This document shows, in pieces, positions 20,250 to 27,552 of a DNA stretch of 27,552 bases; position 1 is the first letter of the stretch; each line of letters starts with the position of its first letter. The DNA is taken from positions 1 to 27,552 of the forward strand of contig JADRCO010000724.1 of the NCBI GenBank assembly GCA_021464525.1, written 5' to 3'. The notes beneath the pieces were generated by a model. It was not told where the DNA came from. It did not search any database and was given only the letters and a program-made list of their open reading frames with translations. Made by a program: the position numbers and the translations under genes. Source of the DNA: Rhizophagus sp. LPA8_4_AMF (lineage: Eukaryota; Glomeromycota; Glomeromycetes; Glomerales; Glomeraceae).

Positions 20250-21469
20250 GAGTCAACTACTTACTGGTACTATTGTTCACAATGAAATATTTTATTAAAA
20301 AAACCACATAAGAATCCTGATCTATTAAGATAACGAGACATTCCATCAATGGAAAGATTTGGGTGTGATGGTGTTCTAAAGATTTCAGTTAATGAAACTA
20401 CACATGTAGCTAAAGTGTCTTTATATTATAAGGATTTGCATACTAAGCCAATTGATACATCTATACTACAAGATATAAAAAATTTTATAGCAAGCAATAT
20501 AGATCTTCTACCAAGAGAGATTTATGCACGTCTTATTAACAGTGAAGATATAGATTTGCCATTATTTATTGAGCAGAAGCAGATCCACTTCTAGTAGACG
20601 CAGTTAGGGTAGGATCAATATAAACGTTGCAATGATGCATTCAAATCTGCATATACTTGGCTTCTAGAAAACAAATATAAAATCTTATTATATGAAATAG
20701 AACCTATTCATGCATTAGCATTTGATACTGGAATTCTTGATCAAATAAACAAATTTGGAATTATTATTAATGAATATGGAATAGATGCTACTTACAATAC
20801 GAATAATATGAGATTTGAGTTATATGTTTTACATGTAAAGGTAAATGGTACTGGATTCCCATTATCATATTTGTTTCTTGAGAATAATGGCCAATGTAAA
20901 GAGGGGATACGAACAGGAATAATACAAAAGTTTTTTACTATATTTCAAAATCAGGGACTGCAGCCCAAATTCTTTTTAACTAACAAGGATTTTACTCAGA
21001 TTAATGTCATATGTTTTACATGGTCACAATATAAAATACAGTTATGTAAATGGCATGTCAAAAGAGTCATTATTACAAGATTATCAAGTAATAAATCTAC
21101 CAGATCTTCAGGCTTTAATCCTCTTTCAGAATTTGGAAAACAGTTTCCTTTTGATGGTATTCAGCAAGCAGCGCAATTCTGTCCTAAAGAACTTTGAAAA
21201 ACTGTATGGAGTATTATGGAAAAACATTTGCACTAACATCCATTAATTCCAACAAGTGACGGCCAATTTTTAACTACAGACACCATTTATGAAGCATCTG
21301 TTTAAGAGATGTATAGATTTTGCAAAAATAATTCTTTAATCTCACTCTGGTCATACCTTTGAACTGAGTGGTACAGTAATCAAAAATGAAAGCTATAGGT
21401 ACGATCATTTTGTGCCGATATGATTCCCATGTTAAAAACTACTATGTTTATTGAAAGTTATTAGAAGTA

Positions 21470-22460
21470 GTGCTTCGATCTGAATTAAAACCATTATTCA
21501 GATTATACAGAAAATAATCTGGATGGAATCCAGATTAATCCAGATTTATATCTGGGTCAAATAATCTGGGTAAAAACTGGAATCCAGATTGGATTTATAT
21601 ATAATTTTTTTTTTTGACTGCAGACTTTACTAAACCTTATGTATTAATATTTAATAATGATAATATAAAATATCACCATTTTGGCATTTTTTTATAAAAA
21701 ATGAAAAAAAAAGGAGCTGAAAAGGCATTTTTTTCATATTGTAATATGAAAAATTGCCATTTTAGCGGGTTTTTCCATAAAAAATAAAAAAAAGGTATTT
21801 TTTTCATATTATAATATAAAAAAGTGCTGTTTTAGCATTTTTTTATAAAAAAATGAAAGAAGGTGCTGAAACAGCATTTTTTTCATATTATTATGAAAAA
21901 TCACCACTTTGGCATTTTTTTCATTAAAAAAAACATAAAAAGGTGCTGAAATGGCATTTCTTCACATTATAATATGAAAAATTACTGTTTCTACGTCTTT
22001 TTATAAAAAAAGGTGCAAACCCACCATTTTCCATATTATAATATAAAAAATCACTATTTTAGCGTGTTTTTTCATTAAAAAAAATGAAAAGGTTGCCAAA
22101 ATTGCATTTATTCATATTATAATATGAAAAATTGCAATTTCAGCATTTTTTCTATTGAAAAAGATAGAAAAGATGCTGAAACGGCTTTTCTTTATAATAC
22201 AATATGAAAAATTGCTATTTTGGCGTTTTTTCTATAAAAAAATCTAATAATGAAAAATATTTATACAACATTAACATAAATTTATATTGAAAAAATGCAT
22301 GCAAAAACAAAAAAAATATATGAAAACTCATCCGGATTCTGGTTCAAATTGGATATTTTCCATCCAGATTAAAATCTGGGTCAAAATTCAGATATCTGGA
22401 TAAAAAAAAATCCAGATTTATCCAGATTCATCTGGATGAAGCAAAAACAGATCGAAGCAC
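21470..22460. mobile_element. 991-bp TA-flanked foldback element with internal minisatellite
   Basis: The ends are inverted repeats starting GTGCTTCGATCTG, perfect for 13 bp, and are flanked by TA on both sides (21468-21469, 22461-22462), as for Tc1/mariner/pogo-type insertions. Inside each end, ATCTGGAT/ATCCAGAT words are repeated many times in both orientations (about 21500-21600 and 22330-22440), giving a long foldback structure. The middle is a minisatellite. No transposase is encoded. The insertion splits the second MULE; removal leaves the MULE in register except for one base. Confidence 0.8.
21655..22255. repeat. Minisatellite of 70-80 bp self-complementary units
   Basis: About eight units begin with ATATTATAATATGAAAAA variants near 21735, 21805, 21885, 21964, 22033, 22113 and 22192, spacing 69-80 bp. 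Each unit has inverted halves: GCCATTTTAGCATTTTTT on one side and AAGGTGCTGAAATGGCATTT on the other, so every unit can fold on itself. The array fills the interior of the foldback element. Confidence 0.75.
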
Positions 22461-22462
22461 TA

Positions 22463-22789
22463 ATTGGGAGAGATTTTTTATACAAGTTTTTCCGTCTAAG
22501 AATAGATCTTGTTATTGTTCAGAGCTTTAGCGAAAGACTATTTACTGTAGCGAACTAATAAAATTTACAGTACCGGTTTAACCCATGTTTTTTTTCCTTC
22601 CTTCCACCTACGTCACATTATAATTTCCTTTTTTGAATTATACCACCCCTGCTTATTTCCCTTTTTGTTTGTAACACATTTATTTGTAACACATTTTTGT
22701 AACGCATTATTTATTTTTAAACAAACCACTGCGCCATGATTTAATTATGCAACAGACTTTCAATAGTTCCTGTTTACCTAGTATATATT
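22463..22789 (+). other. MULE internal remnant and AT-rich spacer
   Basis: 22463-22556 continues the MULE frame (GRDFLYKFFRLRIDLVIVQ). From 22557 to 22789 no frame fits the transposase. The stretch includes a short tandem GTAACACATTTATTT repeat (about 22671-22708) and ACTGCGCCATG, a word shared with the repeat elements at 3.5 kb. Confidence 0.4.
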
Positions 22790-23388
22790 TTGATGAAAAA
22801 GGTAACTATTCATCAACTACAAAAATTGCAACAAATTCAAATAGGACAAGAAAAGCTTAAATGGATTAAGAAATTTAAATCTGAGTGGAAAAAATTAGCT
22901 AAACAGCACATTAATCATATGTATGCCACTAATGTAAGTCAATGGGTTTGTGGGTATTCTTACTATTTAACTAATCACTTTAATATCTGCAAGCATTTGG
23001 TATACTTAAAAGAGAGTGTTACAACTGAATTCTTTAATAATGTAAAAAGAATTTCACAACCTCCTTTTTTTTTGATTGAAAATAATGTATCAGCATTTAT
23101 AGAAGACAAGGAAAATAATGATCTTAATGATAATTATGATGGTGATTCATTCACAAATGATGAATTAATTGATGATGATATTTTTAAAAACTTAATTGGT
23201 ACAATAAAAAAGGCACTTTCTATTATTGAAGAACAAAAATTGATCGGTAATATTAAGTAGTGCAAGGCTGTAAAAAAGTCGTTTGATCCTATTGCTAAGT
23301 TAGTCAATGATGTTGAAAAATATCAAAGAAAAAGATCAATGCCATTGATATGGAAAGGTTATACAAATAATACTCGTTATTTGCAATA

Positions 23389-23969
23389 ATTATTTAGTTT
23401 TTCATATGTATGATATGAAATTTTTTTTTATTTTATAATCACTTATACATTAGATTTTCCCAGTCTATAAATTTTAAATGCTTTTTATAAAACATATATA
23501 ATGAAATTAATGAAATTAATAAAATGAAATTTGGATGCAATTTTATTAATTTTATTGTATTACTATTACAAATAAATCTAAAAGTTAAATGAATGTAAAT
23601 AACAAAGTTTTTTTTGTTTGTTTATATAAATCTTTGATTTCTCTATAAGAAAAATAAAAAAAATAAAAGTATTAGCTGGGACAGCTTTTTAAACAAAAAG
23701 TGCTGCCAATAATTTTGACATTCAACACAAAATTTTGTTATTATTTATTAACAGATTAAATATATTAATTAAAACGATCATTTAATTACATATACTATTT
23801 AATACTATGTTTTAAAAAGAAAGATCAAAAAAGAAGGGCTTCCTAATTATTTTGAAGAGAAAGTATGCTGGGATAAAAGAAAAAAAGGAGTCAATGAAAT
23901 TATAAAATTATAATTAATAACTGGTCTAAGCCACATAGTCACGTACCTGAACTTTTTTTACGGTGATAC
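23389..23969. other. AT-rich non-coding
   Basis: Follows the MULE stop. It contains short direct repeats (ATGAAATTA around 23505) and an imperfect inverted pair (GGGACAGCTTTTT and AAAAAGTGCTGCC, 23678-23706). It may include the right terminal region of the MULE. No gene supported. Confidence 0.35.
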
Positions 23970-23976
23970 TGGGGTA

Positions 23977-24116
23977 GGCATTTAACAAATTTGCATATAT
24001 ACACTTTTAAATGTAACACAATTGTAAAGCTATCACATGTTAGTGCATATAGAATAGAATTGACATTTATTTATACAGATTTACGTGATAAAGTGTATGC
24101 AAATTGTTTAAATGCC
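23977..24116. mobile_element. 140-bp MITE with 7-8 bp target duplication
   Basis: The terminal inverted repeats read GGCATTTAACAAATTTGCAT and, on the complement, GGCATTTAAACAATTTGCAT. They differ at two positions, and CACTTT follows on both sides. TGGGGTA is duplicated directly at 23970-23976 and 24117-24123; one further base is ambiguous, so the duplication may be 8 bp as for hAT or P-like elements. No coding capacity. Confidence 0.85.
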
Positions 24117-24264
24117 TGGGGTAGTTCATAGCTGATTTCACTAGTTAAAAAAGGAATAGACTAAAATTAAAAAATTTGACCATGATCTATGATTAGATAT
24201 TGGTTAACTGATTAAACGTCACGTATTATGCATATCAAAGGTTTAAAAAAGGATAATCTTTTTT

Positions 24265-24416
24265 AAACTTTTCCCTTTCCTTTCTTTCACTTCCCTTCAC
24301 TTCCCTTCGTCCCTTTACTCCTTTACTTCTCCTATTATCCTTCCCTTTTTCTTTCGTCCTTCCCTTCCCTTTCATTCTCCCCTTTTTCTCACACCTTTCT
24401 TCCACCTCTTTTTTTT
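24265..24416 (+). promoter_or_regulatory. 150-bp pyrimidine tract upstream of microexon array
   Basis: The plus strand is almost purely C and T here (CCCTTTCC, CTTCCCTTC, CCTTCCC repeated), ending 16 bases before the first donor-like GTAAGT at 24433. C/T-rich stretches often precede transcription starts in fungi, so this is a candidate core promoter for the spliced arrays downstream. The introns behind it carry purine-rich blocks (24711-24735, 24838-24862) that could pair with such a tract. Confidence 0.4.
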
Positions 24417-24838
24417 GGAAGTAATCAGTAATGTAAGTTTCGTTTTAAAACACATATTTTTTTTAATTTATTTTGTTTTTTAATTTTATCTTTTTATTTT
24501 TAATTTAAGAAACAAATTAATGTTTCTTTTTCATTATTTTTTTATGTAGGATGCTAGCTTGATTACGAAACTGGACTTTAAGGTAAGAAATAGGGAAGTG
24601 GAGATTTCTTTAATTTAAGTAATGAACTAACATTTCTTTTCATTAATTTTGTGTAGGACACGTAGAAGAACATCAGTTTTAACACAAAACCAGACTTTAA
24701 GGTAAAAAATGGGGAAAGGGGGAAGGATGAAGGGAATTTTTAATATTTTAGTTAAGAAATAAATTAACGTTACTTTTTTATTGTTTTTTTTGTAGAACGC
24801 CAGCTTATTCACGAAATCAGACTTTAAGGTAAAAAATG
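24417..24838 (+). other. Microexon array 1: three in-phase exons (24550-24582, 24657-24701, 24796-24828)
   Basis: Donor GTAAGT 24433 starts an intron ending TTTATGTAG 24549. Exon 1 is 33 nt and reads DASLITKLDFK. The intron 24583-24656 (GTAAGA, AACTAAC, TGTGTAG) leads to exon 2, 45 nt, which ends TKPDFK but has TAG as its third codon. The intron 24702-24795 (GTAAAA, ATTAAC, TTTGTAG) leads to exon 3, 33 nt, reading NASLFTKSDFK, followed by another donor-like GTAAAA. All exons are multiples of three and the TKxDFK end is conserved in the same phase, so this was duplicated as exon plus intron and probably coded. The first exon and the terminal exon are not identified. No family recognised. Confidence 0.5.
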
Positions 24839-24896
24839 GGAAAGAGGGGAAGGAGGAAGGGGATTTGATTTAAAGTTAAGAAACAAAAAAGAGGGA

Positions 24897-26210
24897 CCAA
24901 GATTCTTAAGAATCTTGGTTTTATTTATTTATTTATTTATTATTTTGAAACGGTTTATTAACCGTTCCTTTCTTTTTTTTATAAGTTCAGGTAGATTTCT
25001 GACGAATGGATAAACCAAGATTCGTAAGTACGAATATGAATCTTAGTTTTTTTATTGGTTTTTTATTATTATTATAAATGATTACTAACTGTTCTTTTTT
25101 TATAAGTTTCGGTGGATTTCTGAAGAATAGAAAAGAACTAAGATTCATAAGTATTCTATATTATGAATCTTAGTTTTTGTTTTTGTTTTTTTTAATATTA
25201 TAGGACAGTTTACTAACCGTTTCTTTCTTTTTTTTATAGGTTCAGGTGGATTTCTGACGAATGGATGAACCAAGATTCGTAAGTATGAATACGAATCTTA
25301 GTTTTTTTTATTGGTTTTTTATTATTATTATAAATGGTTATTAACCATTCTTTTTTTATAGGTTTCGGGTGGATTTCTGAAAAATAAAAAAGAACTAAGA
25401 TTTGTAAGTATTCCATATTATGAATCTTAGTTTTTATTTTTTTCTTATTTTAATATTATGGGACGGTTTACTAACCGTTTCTTTCTTTTTTTTATAGGTT
25501 CAGGTGGATTTCTGATGAATGGATGAACTAAGATTCATAAATATAAATACGAATCTTGGTTTTGTTTTATTGGTTTTTTATTATTATTATGAACGGTTAC
25601 TAACCATTCTTTTTTTATAGGTTTTGGGTGGACTTCTGAAGAATGAAAAAGAACTAAGATTTGTAAGTATTCCATATTACGAATCTTAGTTTTTATTTTT
25701 TTATTTTTTTTAATATTATAGAACGGTTACTAACCGTTCCTTTCTTTTTTTTTATAGGTTTGAATACCTTGGGTGGGTTTTCGAAGAACAGAAAAAGGTC
25801 AAGATTTGTAAATATATACAAATCTTGGTTAAATCTTTATTTTTTATTATTATAGAACAGTTTCTAACCGTTTTTAATTTTTTTTAGGTTCACGTAGATT
25901 TCTGAATTCTGAAGAATGGAAAAAACCAAAGATTTATAAATACGAATCTTACAAATCTTAGTTTTTTTCATTAATATTAATGAATGGTTATTAGTAACTG
26001 TTCTTTCTTTTTTTAGGTTCAGTGGGCTTCCAAGTTCTGAAGAACAGAAAAACTAAGATTCATAAATAAGTATGAATTTTGGTTTTATTTTTTTATTAAT
26101 ATTAATGAACAGTTACTAATAACCATTTTTTTCTTTTTTATAGGTTTAGGTGGACTTCTGACAAATAGAGAAATTAAGATTCATAAGTACGAATCTTAGT
26201 TTTTATTATT
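24897..26210 (+). repeat. Microexon array 2: about ten tandem intron + microexon units with conserved hairpins
   Basis: Exon-like segments lie at 24986-25023, 25107-25146, 25240-25278, 25362-25403, 25498-25536, 25621-25662, 25758-25807, 25888-25935, 26017-26061 and 26144-26182 (38-50 nt). Introns between them are 80-95 nt and alternate 83/93, 83/94, 84/95, so the older unit is a dimer of about 254-260 bp. Donor GTAAGT is intact after units 1, 3, 4 and 6; branch TACTAAC is intact in five introns; TATAG or TTTAG precedes eight exons. Units 2, 4, 6 and 7 read xGG(F/L)(L/S)KNxK(E/R)xRF in one phase; others carry stops. Two hairpins recur per unit, over the donor and over the branch site. A 22-bp perfect palindrome (24897-24918) is a leading partial unit. 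Role unknown. Confidence 0.6.
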
Positions 26211-26528
26211 ATTATTATTTTATTATAATTTTAAATTAGCAATATTTATTTGTAATTTAGATAGATGTATGCTAATAATAATATAATTATAAAGTTTTTA
26301 AGCATTTAATAAATACATTTAATAAATTTGATAATAAAAATCGAAATAAATCAGAAAAAAATAGGTTAATTAAGTTCTGATATTTGCCTGATATTTATCT
26401 GATTTTGAATTCTGAAGTACGTCCGATTGGCAGCCAATCAGCTAACAATCAAAATATAATTTTTTTGTAAAAATCAGATATACTTAAGCCGTAATTTGAC
26501 CTAAAATCAGATATCTGATTTTTAGCTG
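26211..26528. other. AT-rich spacer with palindrome
   Basis: Between the array and the third CRN gene. AAAATCAGATATCTGATTTT (26502-26521) is a perfect 20-bp palindrome, and related words (TCTGAT, CAGATAT) occur from 26375. It abuts the point where CRN homology begins, so an insertion may have removed the CRN start. Confidence 0.4.
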
Positions 26529-27552
26529 ATTTGCCTTATTTCGACTAGTAATTAGCAAATTTAAGAACGCTATCAAGGAGAAAAAAGCATCCAGGTTTGA
26601 TACTTTCGCTACAGACAAATTCAAGCTATAAAAGGTAGACATTTCCTTCAAAAAAGAAAACAAGAAACTTGAGCTCGTCAATACAAAAATAAATGTTAAT
26701 ATCAAGAGGGACCTTCGTGATGAGGAACTTCCACCACTTTTGAAGATTAGCAAATACTTTTCCTCCTAGCTAACTAATAAGCACATATATATAATCGCAC
26801 AGTATCCTGTTAAGATGAAAGAAGTTTACTGCACCGCAACGTATGGGCATAAGAGTGCTAATTTTCAATGGACAGTAAGCTGAGAAATGGTGTCATTGGA
26901 AGGTTTTAAGAAGAAGCTTTGTAAATATTTCACATTTTCTAATAGGACAGAAAATAAGCATATTGTAATAGGTTATGTAATAGGTGGCGCTGGCTTGAAG
27001 AAAAAAATTTCAACAGGTAAAATACGTAAAAAAATTAGACCAGGCAAATTTGAGTTCCCAGAGTGCAATTGATACAGTTGAGATTGTGACAGAGTATAAA
27101 GTTATTCAGTTTTCTGCTGATGAGGATTTATTGAGCATTATCTGGACTGTTGACCCCAAGGTGGATCTGAAAATAATTGTTGATACGTGTAAGTATTATC
27201 AAGATATTTAGGATATTCATATGCCAATTCTACCAAATGTCTGATCAGTTAATTTATACATGGCTATTTTTATAACGCAACAACCTTTTTCTTCATATAC
27301 TTTTTCCAAGATGAAAGTTCTTTTCGGTTTGAAGGCTGATAGCTATGATCAATTACCATGTATTGAGATTGGAAGTTCAGCAACTCCAGAAGAGATCAGG
27401 AACAGTGTGATTGAGGATTTTATAAGAATGCACAAGGCATCCCCACCCATTACTAGCGCGAATAAGACCACCCGCTGTGAATTTATTTCTGCGATTAATA
27501 TATGGTGTGGCGTCCATCTTCGATGGTACTGTAAAAGTTTATCCCCAGTATG
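26529..27552 (+). pseudogene. Third CRN gene: header without start, then linker and C-terminal domain, runs off the window
   Basis: The frame from 26529 reads FKNAIKEKKASRFDTFATDK, then FKL, a TAA where CRN headers have Trp, and KVDISF, then KLELVN, ELPPLLKISKYFS, a TAG, and KHIYIIAQYPVK. This is the second half of a CRN ubiquitin-like header; the first strand and ATG are missing. After TGA 26881 and a frameshift come MVSLEGFKKKLCKYFTF...GGAGLKKKI (26887-27072), VEIVTEYKVIQFSADEDL (27065-27210) and, from 27259, MAIFITQQPFSS...TTRCEFISAI. Near the window end a further shift gives YGVASIFDGTVKVYPQY, which resembles the start of the PD-(D/E)XK-like nuclease domains found in many fungal CRNs; the catalytic part would lie outside the window. 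Effector-like intracellular protein, broken here. Confidence 0.6.

Larger units (their letters stand above)
19628..23388 (+). pseudogene. Second MULE transposase (zinc N-terminus, MULE core, SWIM), with two nested elements
   Basis: One gene can be followed across 3.7 kb. The N-terminus (19643 onward) has YCNGCKT and NNC, a decayed Cys4-type finger. After a frameshift near 19895 it continues NEIVELIEDADRYNWIY to the first nested MITE. Beyond the MITE the frame resumes with TYWYYCSQ...PSMERFGCDGVLKIS (20258-20390), then FIEQKQIHF, two TAG where WW is usual, and TQLG. Core: YGIDATYNTN (first Asp 20784), FFLTNKDF (first Asp of the usual DKD is Asn) and LCKWHVKRV (CxxH intact). A second element at 21470-22460 interrupts ESY..K from GRDFLYKFFR. 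The C-terminus (22790-23388) has a SWIM-like finger in which CxC is CGY and CKHL remains. The transposase is inactive. Confidence 0.75.

Noticed and set aside
1406-23388. A nuclear code in which TAA and TAG mean Gln, because many in-frame stops stand at Gln positions
   Set aside because: Frameshifts, TGA stops, TAG at Trp positions and nested transposons show plain decay, and CAA and CAG are used normally in the same frames.
25234-25416. Minus-strand 60-codon ORF inside the array
   Set aside because: It is read through the palindromic satellite on the strand without splice signals; the plus strand explains the pattern better.
26484-26753. Minus-strand 89-codon ORF rich in Ser and Leu
   Set aside because: It is antisense to the CRN header, whose conserved KVDI and KISKYFS segments are on the plus strand.

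Overview
The window reads as AT-rich nuclear DNA of an early-diverging fungus, most likely an arbuscular-mycorrhizal fungus (Glomeromycotina, Rhizophagus/Gigaspora type). The reasons are Crinkler (CRN) header modules, FAR1/SWIM Mutator-like transposases, a pogo transposase, short fungal introns (GTAAGT, TACTAAC, TTTATAG) and no prokaryotic gene organisation. The genus is inference from family content. Almost every protein-coding stretch is a decayed copy: family motifs remain but are broken by stops and frameshifts.

Layout. 191-439 (minus) is the 3' end of a spliced gene with a 120-bp tandem exon-intron duplication. 1406-2574 is a decayed FAR1/MULE transposase followed by 40-bp tandem repeats. 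3268-3865 holds two diverged copies of a short repeat ending in TACTGCGCC. 5055-8975 is a long decayed primase-helicase (archaeo-eukaryotic primase DxD and SxH motifs, then an SF3 helicase), split by about 0.9 kb of other sequence. 9217-9643 (minus) is a small Cys-rich protein with a 19-residue repeat tail. 10561-13734 is a tyrosine-recombinase-like gene split by a roughly 2-kb pogo transposon on the minus strand. 14085-15440 holds a coiled-coil protein, a Ser-rich protein and a retropepsin-like protein. 15629-15852 is a 224-bp MITE with a 6-bp target duplication. 15867-17080 holds a hypothetical pseudogene and an LRR pseudogene, and 17130-17793 (minus) a triplicated helical protein. 18468-19215 carries two CRN headers. 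19628-23388 is a second MULE, with a 228-bp hAT-like MITE and a 991-bp TA-flanked foldback element nested inside its reading frame. 23977-24116 is a 140-bp MITE. 24265-26210 is the most unusual region: a pyrimidine tract, three in-phase microexons, then about ten tandem intron-plus-microexon units with conserved hairpins over the splice signals. 26529 to the window end is a third CRN gene.

The primase-helicase and the tyrosine recombinase lie about 1.6 kb apart in the same orientation. Together they look like the replication and integration parts of one large mobile element, although both copies here are dead. The microexon arrays are the best candidate for something undescribed. Three unrelated sequences in this window (minus strand 0.2-0.44 kb, 24.5-24.8 kb and 25.0-26.2 kb) all consist of tandemly duplicated units that each carry a complete set of splice signals.
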